NCBI RefSeq assembly: GCF_000745015.1
Contig: NZ_JQNA01000002.1
Coordinates: 186,001-250,000 of the forward strand
DNA: 64,000 bases
Origin: Burkholderia sp. 9120
GTDB taxonomy: Bacteria > Pseudomonadota > Gammaproteobacteria > Burkholderiales > Burkholderiaceae
Direction: 5' to 3'
Positions 35,492 to 43,923 of this stretch are shown piece after piece (position 1 is the first letter of the stretch; every line of letters starts with the position of its first letter). A program made the position numbers and the translations under genes. The notes beneath the pieces were generated by a model that saw nothing but the letters and a program-made list of their open reading frames with translations, was not told the origin of the DNA and searched no databases.

Positions 35492-37192
35492 ATGATTGCA
35501 TTCCTGAAGTTTCTGCAAACCAACCCGTACGTGCTGCTGTTTCTCGTCGTCGGCCTGGCCATCTGGATGGGACGCTGGACCGTAAAAGGCTATGGCCTGG
35601 GCGCGGTCGCGTCGGCGATCGTGGTCGGCTGCGGCGTGGCGACCTGGGGCGCCGCCTACGGCGTGCACTTCCAGCTCGACAACTTCACGAAGAGCCTGTT
35701 CTATTACCTGTTCATGTATGGCGTCGGGCTGCGCGTCGGGCCATCGTTCATCAACAGTCTGAAAGGCGACGGACTGAAGTTCACGTTTCTCGCTATCGTG
35801 TCGTCGTTCCTCGGACTCGGCATCGTGGTGATCGGCACGAAATGGCTGCAATTGCCGCTCGGCTCCGCGGGCGGCATTCTCGCGGGCTCGCAAACCATGT
35901 CGGCGGCGATCGGTTCGGCCGAACAGGCCATCACCTCCGGCGCGGTGCCGCTGCCGCCCGGCACGACCCAGGGCGACGCGACCGCGATGATCGCGCTGTC
36001 GTACGGCATCACGTATATCTGGGGCACCGTCGGCATCATCCTGATCTGCAAGTATTTGCCGCGCTGGTGGCGGGTCGACGCGCGCAAGGCGGCCAAAGAA
36101 TACGAAAAGGAGCACGGCGTGCCGAACGTCGACGACGCCGGTTTGAGCGGCTACCGTCCGTTCGATCTGCGCGCCTACCGGCTGGCTAACAGCGAACTCG
36201 ACGGCATCACGATTACGCAGTTCCGCGCGCGTTTCGCCGAGTATCAGATCGAGAACGTGGAGCGTGGCCCGGATCTGCTCGGCGCCGATCCCGAACTGGC
36301 GCTGCGCGTGGGCGACGTGATCGCGCTGGGCGGCAGTCTCGACGCGCTGACCGATCATATGGGGCTGATCGGCCCGGAAGTGCCCGATGCGCGCGTGCTC
36401 AATATTCCGCTGGATCAGGCCGAAATCGTGGTGACGCACCGCAAGGTCATCGGCCGCGCATTGAAGGAATTCGCGTCCTCGCCGATCGCGGGCCAGGTGC
36501 AGTTGATCGGCATCCAGCGTGGTGGCGCGCCGTTGCCGGTGGGGCTGGAAACGCAATTGCAGCGGCTCGATGTGCTGCAACTGGTCGGCTTGCGCAGCGC
36601 CGTCGCCAAGGCCGGCGAGATGCTCGGCATCATCGCGCGACCCAGCACCGCGACCGATCTGTTGACGCTCTCGCTCGGCATGATCCTCGGCTTTCTGATC
36701 GGCCTGATCCAGGTGCCGGCCTTCGGTTCGTCGGTCGGATTGGGCAATGCCGGCGGCTTGCTGGTGTCGGGCATCATCGTGTCGTCGCTGGTGTCGCGCG
36801 TGCGGTTCTTCGGCAATACGCCTAACGCGGCGCGCAACATTCTCGAAGACATGGGGCTGATCTTCTTTGTCGCGATTGTCGGCGTCAATGCCGGCGCGAA
36901 TCTGCTGTCGCAACTCGACGGCGCCATCGCGCTGAAAATTTTCCTGCTGGGTTTCGTGGCTTGCACGATTCCGCCGTTCATCGTCTGGGCGATCGGCTTT
37001 CATCTGTTCAAGATCAATCCGGCGATCCTGATGGGCGGCGTGGCGGGTGCGCGCAGTCACTCGGGACCGGCGCGGGAAGCCGCCAAGGAAATCGACAGCA
37101 CGGTGCCGTGGATCGGCTTTCCGGTCGGCTACGCGGTGTCCGGCATTCTGCTGACGGTGTTCGGTTACTTCGCGATGATCCTCGCGCGTTGA
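35492..37192 (+). CDS. AspT/YidE-type amino acid exchanger (AAE family)
   Basis: ATG 35492 follows GAGG. The 566-residue membrane protein has two blocks of membrane helices (~1-190 and ~385-566) separated by a soluble region with two TrkA-C-like domains (~200-380), the AspT architecture. G-S-Q-T-M-S-A-A-I-G (~130) and G-A-R-S-H-S-G-P (~515) are conserved repeats of the family. AspT exchanges aspartate for alanine. Next to gadB, this member more likely exchanges glutamate for GABA and so yields a proton-motive force, but that is inference. Confidence 0.85.
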   Translation: MIAFLKFLQTNPYVLLFLVVGLAIWMGRWTVKGYGLGAVASAIVVGCGVATWGAAYGVHFQLDNFTKSLFYYLFMYGVGLRVGPSFINSLKGDGLKFTFLAIVSSFLGLGIVVIGTKWLQLPLGSAGGILAGSQTMSAAIGSAEQAITSGAVPLPPGTTQGDATAMIALSYGITYIWGTVGIILICKYLPRWWRVDARKAAKEYEKEHGVPNVDDAGLSGYRPFDLRAYRLANSELDGITITQFRARFAEYQIENVERGPDLLGADPELALRVGDVIALGGSLDALTDHMGLIGPEVPDARVLNIPLDQAEIVVTHRKVIGRALKEFASSPIAGQVQLIGIQRGGAPLPVGLETQLQRLDVLQLVGLRSAVAKAGEMLGIIARPSTATDLLTLSLGMILGFLIGLIQVPAFGSSVGLGNAGGLLVSGIIVSSLVSRVRFFGNTPNAARNILEDMGLIFFVAIVGVNAGANLLSQLDGAIALKIFLLGFVACTIPPFIVWAIGFHLFKINPAILMGGVAGARSHSGPAREAAKEIDSTVPWIGFPVGYAVSGILLTVFGYFAMILAR

Positions 37193-37262
37193 GCCGTTGA
37201 TCGGGTTTTATCGAGCCTTGCCGAGTTTTACCCGCCTGCGCGGCGCGTTCTGCGCCGCTTCG

Positions 37263-37294
37263 AAATTGGCCCTTGCTAACGCAGGGCCAATTTT
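37263..37294 (+). terminator. Rho-independent terminator after the exchanger gene
   Basis: AAATTGGCCC (37263-37272) and GGGCCAATTT (37284-37293) are perfectly complementary and end in TTTT. The T-run merges with the FNR box of the following gene. Confidence 0.8.
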
Positions 37295-37306
37295 GATTCG
37301 AATCAA
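37293..37306 (+). promoter_or_regulatory. FNR/ANR-type box upstream of the histidine kinase gene
   Basis: TTGATTCGAATCAA matches TTGAT-N4-ATCAA exactly. A GACAAT hexamer at 37330-37335 sits at the -10 distance expected for an activator centred at -41.5. The kinase start is 171 bp further on. Confidence 0.7.
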
Positions 37307-37477
37307 TGTTGCTTCCACCTCCCCCCATCGACAATAGCGCCGATGCCGGCCCCTTTCGGGCGTTCAGTTCGGGTCGGTTCGCTGGTCCACGCGCGCCCCC
37401 GCTGCTTATCTACCGTCCCAATCGGCTGTCTATCTGGAGAAGATGATGAACGACACGACCGCCGCCGGTCCGTGGCT

Positions 37478-38578
37478 ATGAACCTGTTGCGCCGTCGTTT
37501 CCAGACCAATGAGAGCTTTCGTCTGCTCGTCGACGCCGTCAACGATTACGCGATCTTCATGCTGAACCCGTCGGGCCATGTCGTCACCTGGAATGCGGGC
37601 GCGCAGAAAATGAAAGGCTACGGCGCGGACGAGGTGCTCGGCCGTCATGTCTCGATCTTTCATGCACGCGAGGACATCGCGGCCGGCGAGCCCGGCGCGC
37701 TGCTGGCACGCGCCGCAGCCTACGGGCGCGCGGAAAACGAAGGCATCCGGATTCGCCGCGACGGCTCGCAATTCTGGGCCAACGTGGTGATCACCGCGAT
37801 CCGCGACAAGTCCGGCGCGTTGCGCGGCTTTGCCAAAGTGACCCAGGATCTGACCGAGCGCCGCAGAGTGGCGGAACTGGAAGCGGTCAGCCGTCTCGCG
37901 GCCCGAATCCAGGCCGCGCGCGAAGAGGAACAGATCCGCATCGCGCACGAGCTTCACGACGATCTCGGCCAGCAGTTGACCGCGCTCAAGATGTCGCTGG
38001 CCGAACTGGAACACGGCCTGCGCGATCGAGGCTCACTCGATGCCGGCATTCAGTCCGGTGTCACCGACATGGCCCGGGTGATCGACGACACCGTCGCCTC
38101 GTTGCGCCGGATCGCGACGGGTTTGCGGCCAATCGCGCTCGAAACGCTCGGACTCGCGTCCGCACTCGAATGGCTGATCGACGATTTCACGCAACGCTAT
38201 GGCATCGCGGTCGCTACGTCGCTGCCCAACCCGCCGCTGAACCTGCACGAAGCGGCGGAATCCGCGCTGTTTCATATGGTCCAGGAAGCGCTGACCAATG
38301 TCGCGCGGCACGCGCAAGCGGACCGGGTCAGCGTGGAACTGAGCCGGCAATCCGGTCAGGGAAAAGGCCGCTGTGTGCTGCGTATCGTCGACAACGGTCG
38401 AGGCGCGGCGCCGGTCGAACTGGCGGGCGAAACGTCGTTCGGCCTGGTGGGCATGCGCGAGCGCGCTCGCGGGCTGAACGGCACGGTGCAGATCGACACC
38501 GCGCCGGGCGGCGGCTTCAGCGTCATGGTCAGCCTGCCGCTGGCGGCGATCGAGCCGAGCGACACGAGCGGGGACTGA
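37478..38578 (+). CDS. Orphan PAS-domain histidine kinase (NarL/DegS-type)
   Basis: The 366-residue soluble protein from ATG 37478 carries a PAS/PAC domain (~10-130: F-M-L-N-P-S-G-H-V-V-T-W-N-A-G-A), a HisKA_3 dimerisation helix with E-L-H-D-D-L-G-Q-Q-L (~165) and a HATPase domain (N-box E-A-L-T-N-V-A-R-H-A, G-box S-F-G-L-V-G-M-R-E-R). There is no membrane segment, so it senses a cytoplasmic signal, possibly redox or oxygen through the PAS domain. No response regulator lies next to it. The upstream FNR box ties it to the low-oxygen genes around it. Confidence 0.85.
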   Translation: MNLLRRRFQTNESFRLLVDAVNDYAIFMLNPSGHVVTWNAGAQKMKGYGADEVLGRHVSIFHAREDIAAGEPGALLARAAAYGRAENEGIRIRRDGSQFWANVVITAIRDKSGALRGFAKVTQDLTERRRVAELEAVSRLAARIQAAREEEQIRIAHELHDDLGQQLTALKMSLAELEHGLRDRGSLDAGIQSGVTDMARVIDDTVASLRRIATGLRPIALETLGLASALEWLIDDFTQRYGIAVATSLPNPPLNLHEAAESALFHMVQEALTNVARHAQADRVSVELSRQSGQGKGRCVLRIVDNGRGAAPVELAGETSFGLVGMRERARGLNGTVQIDTAPGGGFSVMVSLPLAAIEPSDTSGD

Positions 38579-38665
38579 CGGCTGCAACGTCCGCTACTGG
38601 GGGGGGCGTGGCGACACGTCCGCCACGCCGCCTTCATCTTGCAACGCGACCGGGCCGCGGGCCGC

Positions 38666-39394
38666 TCACTGCGTCCCCGCCAACGCCCGCAACGCGGCCA
38701 TGTCGAGCAGCGTAATCAAACGCGGCCCCTTGCGGCGAATCACGCCCTGCGTTTCGAGCGCATGCAAGGCGCGACTCACCGATTCCACCGACAACCCGAC
38801 ATAGTCGGCCACGTCATGCCGCGCCATCGGCAACGCGAGTTCGCCGGCCGCTCGCTCCGGCATCGCATACGCATGCTCGATCCACAGCAGAAAACTGGCG
38901 ATGCGCGCCACCGCGTCGTTTTTCCCGACGGTGAGCGCATGATGCTGCGAGCGCCGCAGCTCGTGGCACAGCTTGCAAAGCAGGCTCAAGTCCAGACGCG
39001 GATCGTGTTCGAGAATCGCCTCGAGCGCGTCGAGCGGAATCCGGTAGGCGGTCAACGCGGTCAGCGATTGGCCGGTCGCCACATAGGTCCCGTTGAGGCT
39101 GAGCCCCATCAGGTCGCGTGGAAACAGAAACGCGGTAATGCGCTTCTGACCGTTGGCCAGCAGTTGATACGTCTCCGCCACGCCGCTGACGATGTTGTAG
39201 ACGAACTCCGCCGTCCCGCCTTCGGGATACAGCACCGTATTACGCCTGACGCTGACCAGCCGCGAGGCGTCGATCAGCGCGTCCTGTTCGGCGACGGACA
39301 GCAGTTCCACCGCGCTGCCGTCGCCGGTCTTCCTGAACGGCGCGGCGAAGATCGACGGTCGATAGCGCGACGCCGGGGAAACATCGTCTTTCAT
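38666..39394 (-). CDS. Crp/Fnr-family regulator lacking the N-terminal Fe-S cysteines (FixK-like)
   Basis: The 242-residue protein has a cyclic-nucleotide-binding-like barrel (~35-130) and a helix-turn-helix with E-S-V-S-R (204-208), the E..SR recognition signature of FNR-type proteins that read TTGAT half-sites. The first 70 residues contain no cysteine, so it cannot carry an FNR-style Fe-S cluster. The only cysteines (Cys140, Cys143) are in the linker helix. It resembles FixK/Dnr-like regulators. It is the last gene of the acyltransferase-ackA-phaC-like operon, 1 bp after the hydrolase gene, and FNR-type boxes occur nearby. Confidence 0.85.
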   Translation of the reverse strand: MKDDVSPASRYRPSIFAAPFRKTGDGSAVELLSVAEQDALIDASRLVSVRRNTVLYPEGGTAEFVYNIVSGVAETYQLLANGQKRITAFLFPRDLMGLSLNGTYVATGQSLTALTAYRIPLDALEAILEHDPRLDLSLLCKLCHELRRSQHHALTVGKNDAVARIASFLLWIEHAYAMPERAAGELALPMARHDVADYVGLSVESVSRALHALETQGVIRRKGPRLITLLDMAALRALAGTQ

Positions 39395-39395
39395 A

Positions 39396-40517
39396 TCATG
39401 CCGCCGCGCGAATCCACGCCGCGATCTCCGGCCACGCGTCCTTCAACGTGCGCGAGCCCATGAACAGGCCGATATGGCCGCCCGGCACGAGCTTCCTGAC
39501 AATCTTGCCGGGCGCGGTGCCGAGATACTTCACCGCGTCGAACACCTGCTCTTTCGTCGTGATGTCGTCCGATTCGCCAGCCAGCAGATAGACCGGGCAC
39601 GTGACGGCCTGCAGATTGAGCGTCTGGCCGAGCGCGACGAATGTGCCTTTGGCGAAGCGGTTTTCCTTGAAGAGCTGAACGATGGCCTGCAGATACCAGC
39701 GGCCCGGCAGATCGATCGGGTTCTCGTACCAGCTCTCGAAAATTTCTTCCTTGCGCAGATACTCAGGGTCGTCCATATGCTCGTAGAGGTCGATATGGTC
39801 GGTCATGTAATGCTGTTCCGGATGCATGTTCTTCCAGCCGCGCAACATCAGCTTGCCGCGCATCACGCCGCGTCCCATGTCGACCAGTTCCTGATAGAAC
39901 GACGTGGGGTACGTATGCGCCATCTTTCTGACCGGACCGTCGCCCGCGTCGGTGTCGATCGGCGAGCCCGCCAGCACCAGGCTCGCCACCTTGTGCGGAA
40001 AACGCGCCGCATACATGGCCGCCATCCAGCCGCCCTGGCACAACCCGACCAGATTCACGCGGCCGCCTACTTCGTCGACGCAGACATTCAGCTCGGCCAG
40101 ATACTGATCGATCTCCAGATCTTTCATGTCGTCGGTGGCCGACTTCCAGTCGGTCAGATAAAGCCGTGAGAGCCCGTTGTCGCGCAGCGTCTCCATCAGG
40201 CTTTGTCCTGGCTGATAGTCGGCGATCATCGCGCTGTGCCCGGCATAAGGCGCGTCGACGATCGTGGGCACGCCACTCGCGTTTGGCGTCGAATAATCGC
40301 GGAACACCATGGTGCGCAGATCGAGCAAGGGCCGGTTTTCGGAAGCCAGCGCGGGACGCAGTTCGAAGTGAATCTTCTCTTCTTCGGCGAGAAACGCGAG
40401 GTTCTTCGCCGACAGATCCGCGCTGGTCTTCAGCATCGCGGCGGCGGCGGCCATCGGCCAGAAAAACGGCAGAGCAAACGCAAAAGCCGGGTTCGGCGTG
40501 GTGGAGGAATCGTTCAT
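39396..40517 (-). CDS. PhaC-like alpha/beta hydrolase with a cysteine nucleophile
   Basis: ATG 40517 (or the adjacent ATG 40520) follows GAAGGA and gives ~373 residues. The nucleophile elbow is G-L-C-Q-G-G, where Cys replaces the usual Ser, as in PHA synthases (G-x-C-x-G). The acid (G-E-S-D-D) and His (P-G-G-H-I-G) follow. It is shorter than PhaC (~560-600 residues) and lacks its N-terminal domain. It may act on hydroxyalkanoyl thioesters or polymer. In the operon it sits between acetate kinase and the FNR-like regulator, the setting known from Burkholderia low-oxygen gene clusters. Confidence 0.75.
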   Translation of the reverse strand: MNDSSTTPNPAFAFALPFFWPMAAAAAMLKTSADLSAKNLAFLAEEEKIHFELRPALASENRPLLDLRTMVFRDYSTPNASGVPTIVDAPYAGHSAMIADYQPGQSLMETLRDNGLSRLYLTDWKSATDDMKDLEIDQYLAELNVCVDEVGGRVNLVGLCQGGWMAAMYAARFPHKVASLVLAGSPIDTDAGDGPVRKMAHTYPTSFYQELVDMGRGVMRGKLMLRGWKNMHPEQHYMTDHIDLYEHMDDPEYLRKEEIFESWYENPIDLPGRWYLQAIVQLFKENRFAKGTFVALGQTLNLQAVTCPVYLLAGESDDITTKEQVFDAVKYLGTAPGKIVRKLVPGGHIGLFMGSRTLKDAWPEIAAWIRAAA

Positions 40518-40572
40518 CATGTCCTTCGAAAGGAAAGAATCGGGGTGGCCGGCAAGCAACGCGTGAACAGGT

Positions 40573-41751
40573 TCAGCGGTCCAGCAGCCGGCGCGTGTGC
40601 CGGGCGATCATCAGGTTTTCATCGGTCGGCAAGACCCAGACGGCGACCGGCGACGCGGCGGTCGAAATCAACGGACCATGCCGCTGGTTGGCTAACGGAT
40701 CCACTTCCACGCCCAGCCAGGCTGCGCTTTCGCCGATGCGCTCGCGAATCTGCGTCGCGTGTTCGCCAATGCCGGCCGTGAACACCAGCGTGTCGAGTCC
40801 ACCGAGTGCCGCGGCGAGCGAGCCGAGTTCGCGGGCGGCGCGATAGACGAACAGGTCGACCGCCTCGCGCGCCGCCGGCGCCTCGCTCGCGAGCAGCACG
40901 CGCATGTCGCTCGACAGGCCTGAAACTCCCAGCAAACCCGAGCGCTCGTAGATCAGATGCTCGACCTCGTCGGGGCTCATCCCCTCGTGCTGGATCAGGT
41001 ACAGCACCACGCCCGGATCGAGCGCGCCGGTGCGCGTGCCCATCGGCAGACCGTCGACGGCGGTGAACCCCATCGTGCTCGCGACACTCCGGCCGTCGCG
41101 CAGCGCACACATGCTGGCGCCGTTGCCCAGGTGCGCGACCACGACCCGACCGCGGGGCTGGTGCGGCGCGATGTTGGCCAACGCGCCGCTGATGTATTCG
41201 TACGACAGCCCATGAAACCCGTAGCGCCGGATACCCTTGTCCGTCAGTTCGCGCGGCAACGCGAACGCCTGCGCAAGCGGTGGCTGACTGTGATGAAACG
41301 CGGTGTCGAAGCACGCGACTTGCGGCACGGCGGGCGCAAACGCGGCCACCGCACGAATCGCCGCGACGTGATGCGGCTGATGCAACGGCGCGAGCGGCGT
41401 CAGCGCTTCGATGGCGCGCAACACCGTCGCGTCGATCCTGACCGGTTCGGCGTAGTCGGGCCCGCCATGCACCACGCGATGGCCGATGCCGTCGAAGCCC
41501 GACTCGCCGCCCACGTGCGACGCGAACCAGTCGTGAATCGCCGCGATGGCGCCACGATGCCCCTGCCCGGACACCGGCGCATCGGCCAGTTCGCGGCCGT
41601 CCGCATCGCTGACGCGCAGGCGCGGCGCCGTCTCGATCTCTTCGACCGCGCCATGCGCGCCGGCCACGAGCGAGCGATCCGCGCGCGTTTCATAGACGGA
41701 AAACTTGAGGCTCGACGATCCCGCATTGAGAATCAGCAGAGGCTCACGCAT
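40573..41751 (-). CDS. ackA: Acetate kinase
   Basis: From ATG 41751 the protein has 392 residues, the usual length. It contains L-N-A-G-S-S-S-L-K (7-15), H-R-V-V-H-G-G (~87), F-D-T-A-F-H (~145), H-L-G-N-G-A-S (~200) and M-G-T-R-T-G (~235). It interconverts acetyl-phosphate and acetate with ATP formation. The start overlaps the end of the phosphate acyltransferase gene by 8 bp, so the two form a substrate-level phosphorylation module useful when respiration is limited. Propionate or butyrate kinase activity is possible. Confidence 0.92.
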   Translation of the reverse strand: MREPLLILNAGSSSLKFSVYETRADRSLVAGAHGAVEEIETAPRLRVSDADGRELADAPVSGQGHRGAIAAIHDWFASHVGGESGFDGIGHRVVHGGPDYAEPVRIDATVLRAIEALTPLAPLHQPHHVAAIRAVAAFAPAVPQVACFDTAFHHSQPPLAQAFALPRELTDKGIRRYGFHGLSYEYISGALANIAPHQPRGRVVVAHLGNGASMCALRDGRSVASTMGFTAVDGLPMGTRTGALDPGVVLYLIQHEGMSPDEVEHLIYERSGLLGVSGLSSDMRVLLASEAPAAREAVDLFVYRAARELGSLAAALGGLDTLVFTAGIGEHATQIRERIGESAAWLGVEVDPLANQRHGPLISTAASPVAVWVLPTDENLMIARHTRRLLDR

Positions 41752-42712
41752 GCTGGATGTCCCAGATCGCGTCCAGCGCCTGCGTGACCACGCGATTGCG
41801 ATGCGCATACAGCGCCGCGACCGCGCAACTCGCCATGCGGGCGCGCTCGTTGTCGGCGCGGCTCGTCAGGATGATCGGCACGCGCGCGCCGAGCACGATG
41901 CCGGCCGCGTCCGCCTTCGCCAGATAGGTCAGTTCCTTGGCCAGCATGTTGCCGGCTTCGAGGTCCGGCACCAGCAGAATGTCCGCGTCGCCGGCCACGG
42001 GCGAATTCAGATGTTTGATCGCCGCCGCTTGCGCGCTGATCGCGTTGTCGAACGCGAGCGGACCGTCGATGATCGCGCCGCCGATCTGCCCGCGATCGGC
42101 CATTTTGCAGAGCGCGGCGGCGTCGAGCGTCGATGGGATTTTCGACGTGACGGTTTCCAGCGCGGACAGCACCGCCACTTTCGGCAACGCGATCCCCAGC
42201 GCGTGCGCGAGTTCGATCGCGTTGCGCACGATGTCGGCTTTCTGTTCCAGCGTCGGGAAGATGTTGACGGCGGCGTCCGTGATGAAAAGCGGCTTCGGAT
42301 AGGTCGGCACGTCCATGATGAAAACGTGACTCAAACGCCGCTCAGTGCGAATGCCGGTGTCCTTGCGGACCACTTCCTCCAGCAGCTCATCCGTATGCAG
42401 GCTGCCTTTCATCAGCGCGTCCGCTTCGCCGGCGCGCACCAGCTCGACCGCCTTCGCGGCGGCCGCGTGACTATGCGGCGCATCGACGACGCGGCAGCCG
42501 GCCAGATCGAGTTCGAGCGACGCCGCCAGACGACGGATGCGGCCTTCCGGACCGATCAGCGTCGGCACGATCAAGCCGGCCTCAGAAGCTTCCACTGCGC
42601 CGCGCAACGAGACCTCGTCGCACGGGTGAGCCACGGCGGTTCGCACGGGCGTGAGCGCATGGCAACTGGCAATCAGTGCATCGTAGTGCCGATGCGGACG
42701 GGGCTCGGACAT
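41744..42712 (-). CDS. Phosphate acetyl/butyryltransferase
   Basis: ATG 42712 lies behind AGGAG. The 322-residue protein matches the short PTA/PTB domain: H-P-C-D-E-V-S-L, D-A-L-M-K-G-S-L-H-T (~105), F-I-T-D-A-A-V-N-I (~150), G-P-L-A-F-D-N-A-I-S (~225). The length favours the phosphate butyryltransferase-like group over the long Pta. It would make acyl-phosphate from acyl-CoA for the coupled acetate kinase. It is first in a four-gene operon and has an FNR-type box 138 bp upstream. Confidence 0.88.
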   Translation of the reverse strand: MSEPRPHRHYDALIASCHALTPVRTAVAHPCDEVSLRGAVEASEAGLIVPTLIGPEGRIRRLAASLELDLAGCRVVDAPHSHAAAAKAVELVRAGEADALMKGSLHTDELLEEVVRKDTGIRTERRLSHVFIMDVPTYPKPLFITDAAVNIFPTLEQKADIVRNAIELAHALGIALPKVAVLSALETVTSKIPSTLDAAALCKMADRGQIGGAIIDGPLAFDNAISAQAAAIKHLNSPVAGDADILLVPDLEAGNMLAKELTYLAKADAAGIVLGARVPIILTSRADNERARMASCAVAALYAHRNRVVTQALDAIWDIQHA

Positions 42713-42849
42713 GAGCAGCACACTCCTGAAAAACAGCGTGTTGAAGGGTGGATTCCTGCAGGGCATCGGGTGGGTCGTTGCGCGAGGCGCGAGGCGCGAC
42801 GTCGCCGTGCCGCGACGAATCCATAGTATTAGGGTGAATCCCTAGGCCA

Positions 42850-42863
42850 TTGATCTAACTCAA
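42850..42863. promoter_or_regulatory. FNR-type box (one mismatch) between the acyltransferase and atpG genes
   Basis: TTGATCTAACTCAA differs from TTGAT-N4-ATCAA at one base. It lies 138 bp from the acyltransferase start and 112 bp from atpG. A short dyad TAGGG-N5-CCCTA (42830-42844) is just beside it, and a TACTCT -10-like element (42887-42892) faces atpG. Confidence 0.6.
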
Positions 42864-42974
42864 GCCGCACCCGGTATGGAACGCCGTACTCTGTGATGAA
42901 CCGCGCGACGAAGGGATTCGATTGGGATGCCTTGCTCGTGACGGCCCTCTCCCACATGAAGAAGGAATGGGCGC

Positions 42975-43853
42975 ATGCACATCCGCGAAATCCGCTCGAA
43001 GATCCGCAGCGTGTCGGCGACCCGCAAGATCACCCGCGCGATGGAAATGATGGCGCGCACGAGAATGGCCAATGCGCAGCGGCGCGCCCGCACGTTCCGT
43101 CCGTACGCGGAACGGATCCGTGAAATCGCGCTGCGTTTACGCGAGGACAGTCCCGACTATGTGTCGCCGTTGTTCGTTAAGCGTGCCCGGATCGCGCGTG
43201 TCGGGCTGATCGTGGTCAGCACCGACCGTGGCCTGTGCGGCCCGCTCAATAGCCGGCTGCTGATGCGTTGCGCCGAAAGCCTCAATGACTGGCAACGCGG
43301 CGGCATGGAAGCCGAGGTAATCGTGATCGGCGCGCGCGGCGCCGGCCCGTTGATGCGGCACGGCGCCCATATCGTCGCGCGAACCGCCGCGTTGAGCGCG
43401 GATCTGCACTTCGAGTCTTTCTTCGGCGCGGTGAGCGTGCCGCTGAGCGGCTTTCTCGCCGGCCATCTCGACGAGGTCTATGTGGCGTACAACCACCTGA
43501 GCAGCGCGCTCTCGTATGAACCGCGCATCGACAGGATCTTGCCGCTCGGTGAAATGCGGCGCGAGGGCGAAGAAGTTGAGCATGCCGGCGCAGTGCGGAC
43601 CGAATACCTGTATGAGCCGAGTCCTAAACCGGTGGTGGATGCGTTATTGCTCCGCTATGTCGAAGCGCTGATCTACCAGGCGGTGGCCGAGAACAACGCC
43701 TGCGAGCAATGCGCGCGGATGTTCGCGATGCAGACGGCGACCGAGAATGCCGACCGCGTGATTCGCGATCTGCGGCATCTGTATCAGAAGACCCGCCAGG
43801 CGCAGATCACGACGGAACTGTGCGAGATCGTCGGCGGCGCGGCGGCCGTGTAG
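42975..43853 (+). CDS. atpG: Stand-alone F1 ATP synthase gamma subunit
   Basis: ATG 42975 follows AAGGA and gives 292 residues, the normal gamma length. The N-terminal coiled-coil helix (I-R-S-V-S-A-T-R-K-I-T-R-A-M, residues ~11-24), the V-S-T-D-R-G-L-C-G-P-L-N segment and the C-terminal I-T-T-E-L-C-E-I-V-G-G-A helix are all present, so it looks functional. The epsilon gene follows, but alpha, beta, delta and F0 genes are absent on both sides. It may be an alternative central stalk for the housekeeping ATP synthase. Expression is probably under the FNR-type box upstream. Confidence 0.88.
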   Translation: MHIREIRSKIRSVSATRKITRAMEMMARTRMANAQRRARTFRPYAERIREIALRLREDSPDYVSPLFVKRARIARVGLIVVSTDRGLCGPLNSRLLMRCAESLNDWQRGGMEAEVIVIGARGAGPLMRHGAHIVARTAALSADLHFESFFGAVSVPLSGFLAGHLDEVYVAYNHLSSALSYEPRIDRILPLGEMRREGEEVEHAGAVRTEYLYEPSPKPVVDALLLRYVEALIYQAVAENNACEQCARMFAMQTATENADRVIRDLRHLYQKTRQAQITTELCEIVGGAAAV

Positions 43854-43923
43854 GTGGCCTTAGGCTTTTTATCGGCTTACGGGCTTGAGTGCCGCCCAGG
43901 CTGCGAACGAGAGGACCTCGGTG

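Noticed and set aside
33842..37060. A 1072-codon open frame antisense to gadB and the exchanger gene
   Set aside because: It lies opposite two clear genes, is dominated by Arg, His, Asp and Gln as antisense GC-rich frames are, and shows no domain. It is a codon-bias shadow.
42893..43123. Short ORF running into atpG in another frame
   Set aside because: Most of it is a shadow of the gamma subunit gene. Only the first ~20 codons are free and show no recognisable remnant of an F1 subunit.
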